Shown here piece by piece: positions 7,278-15,550 of a stretch of 40,787 nt of DNA (within the stretch, counting starts at the first letter, position 1; every line of letters starts with the position of its first letter). The stretch comes from an uncultured Eubacteriales bacterium (GTDB lineage: Bacteria > Bacillota > Clostridia > Oscillospirales > Acutalibacteraceae). The stretch covers positions 1-40,787 of the forward strand of contig ONID01000005.1 in NCBI GenBank assembly GCA_900317765.1, in the 5' to 3' direction. The position numbers were made by a program, and so were the translations under genes. The notes beneath the pieces are model-generated. The model saw only the letters and a program-made list of their open reading frames with translations, was not told the DNA's origin and did not search any database.

Positions 7278-9005
7278 ATGAAAAACAAAAAGCGCATATC
7301 TGTATTGGCTCTGCTGATGCTGTATCTCTGCTTCGGGGCTGCCAATGTGTTTGCCGCGGGAAACGCGGATAACATCGGCGACAAAATAGAACGGTTCGTT
7401 TCCGAAAACGAGAGCACCACCGCGGGAATGGCTGTGACGGTATTCGACAGCGAGAGTGAGCTTTACACAGGCTGCTTCGGTTTCACAGACATGGAACAGC
7501 GTGTCAGGACTGACAGGAATTCCGTCTTTGAATGGGGTTCCACCACCAAACTGCTTGTCTGGTCGAGTGTGATGCAGCTCTACGAACAGGGAAAGATCAG
7601 TTTTGACGCGGATGTAAGGGACTACCTGCCGGAGGGGTATCTGAAGAATCTCCGCTTTGACAAGCCTGTGACCATGACGCATCTGATGAATCACAGCGCG
7701 GGCTTTCAGGAGAGGCTGTGGGATGTTTTTGCGAACAGCGAGGACGAGATACTGGATCTTGGTGAGCTTGTGGCAAAACGTCAGCCGGAGCAGGTTTTTG
7801 AGCCGGGAAGCGTCACGGCTTATTCCAACTGGGGCGTTGCACTGGCGGGATACATCGTCGAGTGTATTTCCGGACAGCCGTTTTATGAATACGTCAATCA
7901 GCATATTTTCTCACCTCTCGGAATGAAGCACACCTCACTCAAGCCGGATTATTCCGACAACCCCTTCGTGCGCGAAGCCTGGGATCGATTGGTCTGCTAC
8001 ACAACCGACTGCAAAAAGCTCGAGCCTTCGAGGTATTTTGTTTCGATTTACCCGGCGGGAAGCTGTGTCTCCACGATCGGCGATTATCTTGTGTTTGCGC
8101 AGGCCCTTCTCAACCGTGAGAGTGCGCTTTTTGCAAAGCCGGAGACGCATGACCTGATGTTCAGTCCCACGCTGTATTACGACGGAACGACCATTCCACG
8201 CTGCTGTCACGGCATGTGGATGATTCCCTTAGGAAAGCCGGTCTACGGTCACGGCGGAAACACCGCGGGATGCTCGGCGTATATCCTTCTTTCGCCGGAA
8301 GACAATCTCGGCATGGCTGTGATGACCAATCAGTCGGGTGAGATCACCTACAATTGCAAGATGCCGGAGCTGCTTTTCGGTCAGTTTGACGAGATGAAGT
8401 ATTTCGGTCAAAAGCGCGAGCTTCCCACAGGGCTCTTTAAGACGGCACGGTCGGTTTTCACCGGACCGATCAAGCTCTACAATATTGCCTTCATGGGCTT
8501 TGACGAAGAGTCCAGCGGTGAATTCTGGGTGTGGAACAGGGAAACAGGCGCGGTCTGCGCACCCTACGGAGACAGTCTTTCCGTCAGCACCTGGAATGTG
8601 GTTTACGAACTGACCATTGCAGGTCTGTGGCTTGTTTCCATTGTTGTCATCCCCGTCACGCTGGTTGTCATGCTGATTTGCAGGCTGCGGCGCGGAGAAA
8701 GCAGACCGCTGGGTCAATGGGCAGCTGTGGCCATGCTGCTTCGGCTTGCGGTCGTTGGAATAGCTGCTTATATCGTCTGGAGCGGATTGACCTATCGTCC
8801 CTCCGACTCATATTTCTGGGGCTTTGCCGTCATTGCGGCGCTTGCGCTGGCACTTGGCGCATGGGCGGTTGTTGGCATTGTGGGACTTAACAGACAGGGA
8901 GACACTATGAAGAAGGGAACAAAATTTGTTCGCGTAATGACGCTTTCAGGCATTATTATCACTCTTGTGAATATCCTTTATTGGAATTTGTTTATGTTCT
9001 GGTGA
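7278..9005 (+). CDS. Serine beta-lactamase-like (class C/PBP) protein with C-terminal membrane domain
   Basis: This 575-residue protein has a signal peptide (about residues 1-27, ending FAAG), a serine hydrolase domain (about 30-385) and a C-terminal membrane region with about four predicted helices (about 440-570). The active-site motifs of the beta-lactamase/penicillin-binding fold are present: Ser88-x-x-Lys91 in GSTTK, Tyr182-x-Asn184 in YSN, and His325-Gly-Gly in GHGG. Family members include class C beta-lactamases, D-amino-acid peptidases, esterases and FmtA-like teichoic acid esterases. The multi-helix tail means it acts at the outer face of the membrane, more like a wall-modifying enzyme or esterase than a secreted resistance enzyme. 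GGAGG lies a few bases before the ATG. The neighbouring downstream genes also act on the wall. Substrate unknown. Confidence 0.85.
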   Translation: MKNKKRISVLALLMLYLCFGAANVFAAGNADNIGDKIERFVSENESTTAGMAVTVFDSESELYTGCFGFTDMEQRVRTDRNSVFEWGSTTKLLVWSSVMQLYEQGKISFDADVRDYLPEGYLKNLRFDKPVTMTHLMNHSAGFQERLWDVFANSEDEILDLGELVAKRQPEQVFEPGSVTAYSNWGVALAGYIVECISGQPFYEYVNQHIFSPLGMKHTSLKPDYSDNPFVREAWDRLVCYTTDCKKLEPSRYFVSIYPAGSCVSTIGDYLVFAQALLNRESALFAKPETHDLMFSPTLYYDGTTIPRCCHGMWMIPLGKPVYGHGGNTAGCSAYILLSPEDNLGMAVMTNQSGEITYNCKMPELLFGQFDEMKYFGQKRELPTGLFKTARSVFTGPIKLYNIAFMGFDEESSGEFWVWNRETGAVCAPYGDSLSVSTWNVVYELTIAGLWLVSIVVIPVTLVVMLICRLRRGESRPLGQWAAVAMLLRLAVVGIAAYIVWSGLTYRPSDSYFWGFAVIAALALALGAWAVVGIVGLNRQGDTMKKGTKFVRVMTLSGIIITLVNILYWNLFMFW

Positions 9006-9043
9006 GGCTGAAATGACAAATTGTAAAAATTCCGTGATAGCAC

Positions 9044-9072
9044 TTTAAATCCGGAATGAAGTGTGATATAAT
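9044..9072 (+). promoter_or_regulatory. Promoter of the deacetylase/transpeptidase cluster
   Basis: TTTAAA at 9044-9049 and TATAAT at 9067-9072 are 17 bases apart; a second TATAAT overlaps at 9072-9077. It lies about 45 bases ahead of the first deacetylase gene. Confidence 0.55.
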
Positions 9073-9117
9073 ATAATTTACTCAAAAAATTATGATATTT
9101 ATAGGCGGAGAGATGTT

Positions 9118-10194
9118 ATGAAAAGAAACAGCAGAAAGTCAGGAAAGTTTGCTTACATTCCCATTCTCGCGGCATTTACGGTTTTGTTTGTGATTTTTGG
9201 ATTGACGCTTATTACCATTTCAAACAGATCCGACAACACATTTTCCATTGACGACAATACGGCATATGACAATGTTTCGGACAACGGATATAATTTTGTT
9301 GAGACTGAGGGGAAAAACGGGGTGACGTATTACGTTATTTCCAAGGATTCCACTGTGACCTCAACGACTACTGCGTCATCGGCGACAAAGACGGAGGAAG
9401 AGGGGACTACCACTACTACCACCGCCGCGTCAAGGATCAAAGAAGTGGTGACTACAACTACCACAGGCAGTCCGTTAATGAACTTCAATGAATCCACGAC
9501 TGAGTCCGCAGATGTACCGGAAACGGAGATTACTGTCACCGCAAAGACCCAGAAAACCAGCGACGAAAAGATTGCTTATCTTACGTTTGATGACGGTCCC
9601 TCCATCAATACGGAAAAGCTGCTCGACATTCTGGATCGGTACAATGTAAAGGCGACGTTTTTTGTGATATATCACAAAAATATGGAAAAGAAATACAAAG
9701 CGATCGCGGAACGCGGGCACACCATTGCGCTTCACAGCTATACCCACAGCTACAGCAAGATTTATAAGACCGAAAAAGGCTATTATCAGGACCTGAACAA
9801 GATACACGACTATGTGGAAAAGGTGACAGGCGTCGATTCAAAGATCATACGCTTCCCGGGCGGTTCCAGCAACACCGTCAGCAAAAAGTACAACAAGACC
9901 ATTATGAAGACGCTCAAAAAATCAGTCACCGAGAAGGGATATGTGTACCACGACTGGAACATTGACAGCTCCGACGCAAGCGGAATCAACCGTGACCCTG
10001 ATCTTTTGGTGTCAAGAGTCAAGGCGGGACTCAAGAAAAACAAACCGGTAGTCGATATTTTGATGCACGATACAGGCAAATCCAAGACCACGACGGTGGA
10101 AGCCCTTCCCAGAATCATTGAGGCTGTTCAGGCTTCCGGGTACACAATAGAGCCGCTGACATTGGATTCTACCCCGATACAGCATAATTGGTAA
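9118..10194 (+). CDS. Membrane-anchored polysaccharide deacetylase (NodB domain), first copy
   Basis: This 358-residue protein has a short cytoplasmic basic start, one transmembrane helix (about residues 14-34), a linker rich in threonine (about 75-125), and a NodB/CE4 deacetylase domain (about 150-345). The domain motifs are complete: TFDDGPS with Asp158/Asp159, the metal-binding HSYTHSYS, RFPGGSSN, DWNIDSSDA and ILMHD. CE4 enzymes remove acetyl groups from N-acetylglucosamine or N-acetylmuramic acid; on peptidoglycan this gives lysozyme resistance or sets up further processing. The anchored topology puts the catalytic domain in the wall. The protein ends in IQHNW, a tail shared with the paralogue that follows. 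GGCGGAG stands before the ATG at 9118. Confidence 0.9.
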   Translation: MKRNSRKSGKFAYIPILAAFTVLFVIFGLTLITISNRSDNTFSIDDNTAYDNVSDNGYNFVETEGKNGVTYYVISKDSTVTSTTTASSATKTEEEGTTTTTTAASRIKEVVTTTTTGSPLMNFNESTTESADVPETEITVTAKTQKTSDEKIAYLTFDDGPSINTEKLLDILDRYNVKATFFVIYHKNMEKKYKAIAERGHTIALHSYTHSYSKIYKTEKGYYQDLNKIHDYVEKVTGVDSKIIRFPGGSSNTVSKKYNKTIMKTLKKSVTEKGYVYHDWNIDSSDASGINRDPDLLVSRVKAGLKKNKPVVDILMHDTGKSKTTTVEALPRIIEAVQASGYTIEPLTLDSTPIQHNW

Positions 10195-10331
10195 GCTGTG
10201 TGCATATTCTGAATTGTGCGGGCAGCAGCCGCATAGCAGGCATTCATAGTCATACACAGAAATAGAGTACTCTCTATCATTCTGATCATGATACATCGGC
10301 AATGCCACAAGAAATGAAAGGAGGAGCGCGT

Positions 10332-11336
10332 ATGTCGCAAAATAAACAGGATACGGGCTTTTCGTTTTATATTCCGCTGGTTCTGATTGCGGCATTTCTG
10401 ATGGGGTGCCTTGCCATATCATTGATGGACATCCGTGAAAAGGCATCTTCGGTGATCTCCGACAATCCTGTATCGGCGGCAGACGCGGTAATCAAGGAAA
10501 ATACCGTCAGAAAATCCCCGGTCTACAATGACGGGGGATTAAAATTCAGATTGGTAAGCGCTTCGGATCTCGGCATAGGCAACAAAAGCGTGTCGCAGCC
10601 CGATGTGCCATCGGAAAGTTCGGTATCTTCCCGGACTGAAACAGCCAATCTCGACGGAGGACTCAAATTGCCGATGGAGCATTATATCAATTTTGTTCCT
10701 CATAAATCGGGGTGTGTCGCATACCTGACGTTTGACGACGGTCCTTCCGAAAATACCGAGGCTATACTCGATATACTGGATTATTACAATGTCAAGGCGA
10801 CCTTCTTTGTGATTTACCATAAGGATATGGAGGATAAGTATAAAGCCATCGTCAATGCCGGGCATGCGATTGCACTGCATTCCTATACGCATGATTACAG
10901 CAGCGTCTATGCCGGAGAAGCGTCTTTTTTCAATGAGATGGAAATGATCGGTGATTACATCTATCGTCAGACAGGCGTCCGGACCATGCTGATGAGATTT
11001 CCGGGCGGATCAAGCAATACGATCAGCCGGAAGTACAGCAAAGGGCTCATGTCCGTGCTCAAAAAGAGTGTGAAGGAACGGGGATATGTGTACCAGGACT
11101 GGAACGTGGACAGCTGCGACGCGGAAAAATCCAATACTCCCCCTGAAAAGCTGCTTTCCAATGTCCGCAATTCCCTTGGCAGCAAAAAGACAGCCGTTGT
11201 TCTGATGCACGATGGGGGCAATAGAACCGGTACCACGGTACAGGCGCTTCCTGCCATCATTGAGTTTTTTTACGAAAAAGGCTATTCAATGGAAAAACTC
11301 GATATGACAGTTGAAGAAATACACCACAATTGGTGA
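10332..11336 (+). CDS. Membrane-anchored polysaccharide deacetylase (NodB domain), second copy
   Basis: This 334-residue paralogue of the previous gene has one N-terminal transmembrane helix (about residues 12-32), a shorter serine-rich linker without the threonine run, and a complete NodB/CE4 domain: TFDDGPS with Asp135/Asp136, HSYTHDYS, RFPGGSSN, DWNVDSCDA and VLMHDGG. It ends in IHHNW, like its neighbour. AAAGGAGG at about 10316-10323 sits 8 bases before the ATG at 10332, which decides the start against an in-frame ATG at 10302 that lies ahead of it. The two copies probably arose by tandem duplication and may act on different sugars or at different growth stages. The L,D-transpeptidase gene starts 29 bases downstream. 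Confidence 0.9.
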   Translation: MSQNKQDTGFSFYIPLVLIAAFLMGCLAISLMDIREKASSVISDNPVSAADAVIKENTVRKSPVYNDGGLKFRLVSASDLGIGNKSVSQPDVPSESSVSSRTETANLDGGLKLPMEHYINFVPHKSGCVAYLTFDDGPSENTEAILDILDYYNVKATFFVIYHKDMEDKYKAIVNAGHAIALHSYTHDYSSVYAGEASFFNEMEMIGDYIYRQTGVRTMLMRFPGGSSNTISRKYSKGLMSVLKKSVKERGYVYQDWNVDSCDAEKSNTPPEKLLSNVRNSLGSKKTAVVLMHDGGNRTGTTVQALPAIIEFFYEKGYSMEKLDMTVEEIHHNW

Positions 11337-11365
11337 GTTAGTTCGGATATGTCGGAAGTGAAAAA

Positions 11366-12337
11366 ATGTCATTTGTTAAATACAAAAATCTCATATGCCT
11401 TGTGGCTGCGATCGTATTATTACTGATTTTGAATTATGTTGCGATCGGCATTTTCAAAAGGAATGCGGATAACAATGCCGGCATGGTGACGCCTTCCGGT
11501 TCGGATGTCAGTCAGAGTGACAGCGTCAGCAACGCGCTGATCAGTCGGTCGGATACAACAGCCACTGTCAGTACGACCGATGCAACCACTGTCACCACGA
11601 CAACCACTGCGGCGACACAACCGACCAAAATCAGATTTGCCAAGGGTTTCCGCTACAGCATTGTGGTATATCTCAAGAGCCAGTCGGTAGCTGTCTACAG
11701 CAAGAAAAGCGACGGCAAAACCGTGAAGCAGGTCAAATGCTTTACCTGTTCCAGTGGAATGGACTCCTCTCCGACGCCGACAGGCGATTTTTCCATCATC
11801 GGAAAGCACAGATGGAGAAGTCTGCAGGGCGACGTCTTCGGGCAGTACTGCTCCAGAATACACGGACATATTCTGTTTCACTCCACTCCATATTTAAAGG
11901 AAAAGGAATCCTCGCTGGATGATGCGGAGTATGACAAGCTCGGCACGCCGGTTTCTCACGGGTGTATCAGGATGAGCGTCAGCGATTGCAAATGGATCTA
12001 CGACAACGCCCCTTTAGGTACGCCGGTGTCGATAGTAGATGAAGTCGGTCCGGCAGGAGCGACTCCTGTGAGCAGAAATCCCGACAAAACCTTCAGCGGC
12101 TGGGATCCTACTGACAAATGGGCCAAGAAAAACCCGTACCTCAAAAAGGGAACCACCTCCGCGACCAAGACGGAGACCACGAAAACAACAACCGGAAAGA
12201 CCAAGGGCACGACCGGTACCGCAAAAACAACCGGAAAGACCACGGATACGACCGGTACCGCAAAAACGACAGGAAAGACCAAGGGCACGACCGGTTCTGC
12301 AACAACATCCTCTGTTTCTTCCAAGAAAAAAAGGTAA
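11366..12337 (+). CDS. Membrane-anchored L,D-transpeptidase (YkuD domain) with repetitive C-terminal tail
   Basis: This 323-residue protein has an N-terminal transmembrane helix (about residues 8-28), a Ser/Thr-rich linker (about 45-85) and a YkuD catalytic domain (about 92-225). The active site is SHGCIRM, with His198 and Cys200. L,D-transpeptidases link two meso-diaminopimelate residues (3-3 crosslinks) or attach proteins to peptidoglycan, and resist most beta-lactams. After the domain comes a basic Thr/Gly/Lys tail (about 265-323) built partly from three 13-residue units encoded by 39-bp DNA repeats. Such tails often bind wall polymers. Grouping with two deacetylases suggests joint wall remodelling. 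The ATG at 11366 has only a modest ribosome site (CGGAAG). Confidence 0.9.
   Translation: MSFVKYKNLICLVAAIVLLLILNYVAIGIFKRNADNNAGMVTPSGSDVSQSDSVSNALISRSDTTATVSTTDATTVTTTTTAATQPTKIRFAKGFRYSIVVYLKSQSVAVYSKKSDGKTVKQVKCFTCSSGMDSSPTPTGDFSIIGKHRWRSLQGDVFGQYCSRIHGHILFHSTPYLKEKESSLDDAEYDKLGTPVSHGCIRMSVSDCKWIYDNAPLGTPVSIVDEVGPAGATPVSRNPDKTFSGWDPTDKWAKKNPYLKKGTTSATKTETTKTTTGKTKGTTGTAKTTGKTTDTTGTAKTTGKTKGTTGSATTSSVSSKKKR
12194..12310 (+). repeat. Three 39-bp tandem repeats in the L,D-transpeptidase tail
   Basis: Units start at 12194, 12233 and 12272, each opening with GGAAAGACC and carrying ACGACCGGT in the middle. The first two differ at few bases; the third diverges toward its end. The unit length keeps the frame, so copy-number change would alter tail length without breaking the protein. 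Confidence 0.85.
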
Positions 12338-12412
12338 TACATACTGTTTTTGACAACTGTCTTTGTCCGGCAAAAGGATTGCAGGAGGAGACGGTTGTTT
12401 GCATTTCTCGGC

Positions 12413-12441
12413 TTGACAATCGGACGGTATGTGTATACAAT
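12413..12441 (+). promoter_or_regulatory. Strong promoter of truA
   Basis: TTGACA at 12413-12418 and TACAAT at 12436-12441 are exactly 17 bases apart. Transcription would start near 12448, which rules out in-frame ATGs at 12429 and 12444 as normal truA starts. Confidence 0.8.
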
Positions 12442-12479
12442 TGATGGGGAAACAGTATCCAACCGAAGGTGGCGAAGAG

Positions 12480-13223
12480 ATGCGAAATCTTATGGTGAAA
12501 ATCAAATACGACGGAAGCGGTTTCTGCGGCTGGCAGGTGCAGAACGATCTGCGCACCGTGCAGGCGGTATTTCAGACCGTGCTCAGGGACGTACTAAAGG
12601 AAAATGTCCCGATCATTGGTTGCAGCCGCACCGACAGCGGCGTTCACGCCAATGAATTCTGTGTGAGCTTCCGCACGGAGTGCATGATCCCGTGCGACAG
12701 GCTTCCATTGGCGCTGAATGCCAAGCTTCCCCCCGATATTGCCGCGTTTGACTGTCAGCAGGTGCCGGATGATTTTCACGCCCGGTACAGCTGCAAGGGA
12801 AAGCAGTACCGCTATCTGATCCTGAATTCTCCGCTGCGTGATCCGTTTTGGCAATCCAGGGCACTGTGGTACAAATATCCCCTTGACGCGGATTTCATGA
12901 ACGGGCAGGCGCAGGATTATTTGGGAACACACGATTTTTCTGCCTTCTGTGCGGCTAACAGCGATGTGGCGGACAAGGTGCGCACGGTGTCACAATGCGG
13001 CGTCAGGCGGCTGACGGACGACGAGCGAATGGTGGAATTTACCGTAACGGCGGACGGTTTTTTGTACAATATGGTGCGGATTATGGTGGGAACACTTCTT
13101 CAGATGTCGGCGGGAAGGCTTCCTCACGGTTGCATCAAATCTGTGATCTCGTCGGGAAACAGAGAAAAAGCCGGATTTACTGCCGATGCCTGCGGATTAT
13201 ATCTGAATAAGGTATTGTATTAA
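12480..13223 (+). CDS. truA: tRNA pseudouridine(38-40) synthase TruA
   Basis: TruA converts uridines 38-40 in the anticodon arm of many tRNAs to pseudouridine. The catalytic block SRTDSGVHA is present with Asp52 as the nucleophile, together with YDGSGFCGWQ at the start, GTHDFSAFC in the middle and FLYNMVRIMVGTL near the end, all in family order. From the ATG at 12480 the protein has 247 residues, the usual length. This start is chosen because AAGGTGG lies 8 bases before it and because a strong promoter covers the upstream alternatives. It has its own promoter, separate from the cell-wall genes before it. Confidence 0.93.
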   Translation: MRNLMVKIKYDGSGFCGWQVQNDLRTVQAVFQTVLRDVLKENVPIIGCSRTDSGVHANEFCVSFRTECMIPCDRLPLALNAKLPPDIAAFDCQQVPDDFHARYSCKGKQYRYLILNSPLRDPFWQSRALWYKYPLDADFMNGQAQDYLGTHDFSAFCAANSDVADKVRTVSQCGVRRLTDDERMVEFTVTADGFLYNMVRIMVGTLLQMSAGRLPHGCIKSVISSGNREKAGFTADACGLYLNKVLY

Positions 13224-13243
13224 CCGGAAATATGTGTTATAAT
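13215..13243 (+). promoter_or_regulatory. Promoter overlapping the end of truA
   Basis: TTGTAT at 13215-13220 and TATAAT at 13238-13243 are 17 bases apart; the -35 lies in the last codons of truA. It would serve the gene at 13327. Confidence 0.55.
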
Positions 13244-13326
13244 ATCAAGTAACTCTATGCGAGTTTATTTCAGTTAATAATGAGTTAATCAAACGCCGTT
13301 ATGATCAATCGGAGGGATAGGGATAA

Positions 13327-14652
13327 ATGGCTGACAATAAGAATTCAAAACCAGGGGCAAAGCCTGAGAAATTAAAGAAGGAAGCCGGCAAGCCGGATCA
13401 GCATTCCAAGCCGCCGAAGGAGACCAAATCGCTGAAGGCGTCCAAGCATCCGAAGGCATCCAAGCCTCCGAAGGAGACCAAGCCGCCCAAGAAGACCAAG
13501 CTCTCGAAACTGTCCGGGAAACTGATCGGAAACAACAATCTCATGCTTGCCGTCAAAGCCGTTGTGGTGGGCGCGGCTATGCTCTCTCTGCTGATGCTGA
13601 TCATTGTGGGTGCGGACCTCAGACCGTCGGCACTGCTTCAGGGCATCAGAAACAAGTATGCCTTTACGCATGCTTCGGGAGATGGTTTCCCGGTGGAATT
13701 CACCGGCGGCAAGATACTTGGCGTATCTGAAGTTACTAAGGGAACGGCAGTGCTGACAGCCGCAAGATGTACGGTTTACGACGGCATGGGGCGAGAAGTC
13801 GATGTGGTAAACCACGGGCTATCTTCACCGGCGATGAAAAGCTCCGGGAGTTACGTCCTGCTCTTTGACAGCATGGGAAGCGACTATAAACTGCGGACAC
13901 TTTCCGGCGATATCTGTAAGGGCAAGACGGAAAACTCTATTATCTGTGCCGATGTATCACGTTCGGGCGTGTTTGCCTTTGTCACCAACAGTGCTACTAA
14001 TAACGCAAGGCTGGTGGTTTACTCGTCTGAAGGCAAAGTTCTCCACAAATGGAAATCGGTAAACTATAAAATATCGGACGTCGCGTTAAGTCCGTCCGGC
14101 AAATACGTTGCCATATGCGGATATTCGACGAAAAAAGGCGTTCTGTTTTCCAATGTCCTGATTCAGCAGGTGGGAGAACACAAAAATCTCAGGGAGTATT
14201 CGCTGGATAACACGCTGATTGCGGATATTCAATTTGACGGCAACGCCTGTGTTGCCGCTGTGGGCGATGACCTTGCGGCCTTTTTCTCCGTGAAGGATGA
14301 CAAAAAGAGCATATACAGCTATAACGGCAGAACGCTCAATTGCTACGATCTCAACCATAACGGCGAAATGGCTTTCGTCTTTTCGGATTATTCCGACGGT
14401 AGAAACGCGTCTGTCATCGTGATCAACGACAAATGTGTGGAAAAAGCAAATATCAGGACTTCCATGACGTCGCCGTATGTGGATCTTGACAACGGGCGCA
14501 TCAATCTGCTGTTTCAGTCGGAAGTGAGCTGCTATAATTACAAGGGCAAACTGCTTGAGCAGACGGATGTTTCGGTGGACTGCCAGTCGCTGCTTACCTC
14601 CGGAGGCAAACTTCTGGCCAAGGGCGTTATGACCCTGAAGGATATCGGATGA
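13327..14652 (+). CDS. Membrane-anchored protein with beta-propeller-like extracytoplasmic domain (DUF5711-like)
   Basis: This 441-residue protein starts with a very basic Lys/Pro/Ser segment (about residues 1-65) built from short repeats of the KPPKETK type, then one transmembrane helix (about 72-95), then about 345 residues outside the cell. The outer part is rich in short beta strands with repeated aromatic/Gly/Ser patterns such as VALSPSGKYVAICGYS, as in WD40 or similar propellers. It resembles proteins annotated DUF5711 in Ruminococcus relatives; that name comes from memory and was not searched. No catalytic motif is visible. Its neighbours are a CvpA-like membrane protein and a phospholipid synthase, so an envelope role is likely. 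A good GGAGG precedes the ATG. Confidence 0.7.
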   Translation: MADNKNSKPGAKPEKLKKEAGKPDQHSKPPKETKSLKASKHPKASKPPKETKPPKKTKLSKLSGKLIGNNNLMLAVKAVVVGAAMLSLLMLIIVGADLRPSALLQGIRNKYAFTHASGDGFPVEFTGGKILGVSEVTKGTAVLTAARCTVYDGMGREVDVVNHGLSSPAMKSSGSYVLLFDSMGSDYKLRTLSGDICKGKTENSIICADVSRSGVFAFVTNSATNNARLVVYSSEGKVLHKWKSVNYKISDVALSPSGKYVAICGYSTKKGVLFSNVLIQQVGEHKNLREYSLDNTLIADIQFDGNACVAAVGDDLAAFFSVKDDKKSIYSYNGRTLNCYDLNHNGEMAFVFSDYSDGRNASVIVINDKCVEKANIRTSMTSPYVDLDNGRINLLFQSEVSCYNYKGKLLEQTDVSVDCQSLLTSGGKLLAKGVMTLKDIG

Positions 14653-14692
14653 TGGAATGTACCAATTAATTGTTAATTTTTATTGAACGAGG

Positions 14693-14721
14693 TTGTTATT
14701 GGCATGTTTTTGTGTTATCAT
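14693..14721 (+). promoter_or_regulatory. Likely promoter of the CvpA-like/pgsA pair
   Basis: TTGTTA at 14693-14698 and TATCAT at 14716-14721 are 17 bases apart, about 58 bases ahead of the TTG start. Confidence 0.5.
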
Positions 14722-14778
14722 AACATGAAAGCTTGTTTTTACAGTTGTTCTCAAAGAGCTTGAAGGGAGTAAATTGCA

Positions 14779-15510
14779 TTGTTGGGATTAGTACTTGACG
14801 CAGCTACAATTGTTTTCTTTATATACATGTTTAAAAAATGCGCTGTCAAATCGCAGCTGAAGAACGCAGTGGATTCTATGATATTCATTGCGTCCGCCAT
14901 TGTTGCGGTGCCGATAGGGGTGTTTTTAGGGGATTTCTGTTATTCCAGCTTTTTCCGTCCGGTCATAGTGGAACGCGTTGAAGCGCTCGTTACAACATCG
15001 GGCGACGTCGATACCAGCATGAATTCGGTGGAAAGAATCATGTCGGGGATGCCGACAATGGTCAACAACGGCGCGAGGCTGTATCATACCACTACGGGCG
15101 ACAGCCTCAATCAGATCAACAAGCTGTTGGCTGGCGACCTTACCACAGCCACCGGCGAGATAGTGGATATCATTGCCAGACCTGTTATTGACGGAGTGGT
15201 GAGGGCTTTGTTCTTTGCCATTGCGTTTGCGGGTGTTTACCGTCTGCTCAGGGCATTTTACCCCACTATAGAGGCCTATTTCTACAATCCCGACCGTGCG
15301 GCCATTTCGCCTACCAACGGCATGGTGCTTGGCGCTGGCAAGGTTGTGGTTATTTTGCTGATCGCGCTGTCAATGGTGCAGCTTGTGGGACCGGTGCTGC
15401 CTGATTTTGTTCTGTTTCACACGGAATTGTATTCTCAGTCATTTATTTTCAAGCTGTTCAGTGAAAACAATCTGATCATGCTGTTCCTTGGAGAAGGCAT
15501 AATTTCGTAA
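14779..15510 (+). CDS. CvpA-like integral membrane protein
   Basis: This 243-residue protein has four or so hydrophobic helices: about 2-17, 33-53, 133-155 and 180-215, with a soluble loop (about 60-130) in between. The layout resembles the CvpA family, named for colicin V production but of unclear general function, and often found near wall or division genes. The start is a TTG at 14779, chosen because AAGGGAG lies 9 bases before it and because no ATG fits before the first helix. The gene lies 40 bases ahead of the PgsA-like gene, so they are probably cotranscribed. The family assignment is by topology and gross likeness only. Confidence 0.6.
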   Translation: MLGLVLDAATIVFFIYMFKKCAVKSQLKNAVDSMIFIASAIVAVPIGVFLGDFCYSSFFRPVIVERVEALVTTSGDVDTSMNSVERIMSGMPTMVNNGARLYHTTTGDSLNQINKLLAGDLTTATGEIVDIIARPVIDGVVRALFFAIAFAGVYRLLRAFYPTIEAYFYNPDRAAISPTNGMVLGAGKVVVILLIALSMVQLVGPVLPDFVLFHTELYSQSFIFKLFSENNLIMLFLGEGIIS

Positions 15511-15550
15511 AAAATGATCTTCTTATTGGTAAATGGGGTGTAAGTAAATT

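Noticed and set aside
9361-9475. Threonine codon tract as a phase-variation microsatellite
   Set aside because: Codons ACT and ACC are mixed and the runs are short, so slippage is not favoured; it encodes an ordinary linker.
10195-10331. Independent promoter for the second deacetylase, around the palindrome AGAGTACTCT at 10264-10273
   Set aside because: No convincing -35/-10 pair is seen; the palindrome is short and may be chance.
12429-12479. Upstream ATG starts at 12429 and 12444 for truA
   Set aside because: They fall inside or just after a TTGACA/TACAAT promoter and have no ribosome site; the start at 12480 has both.
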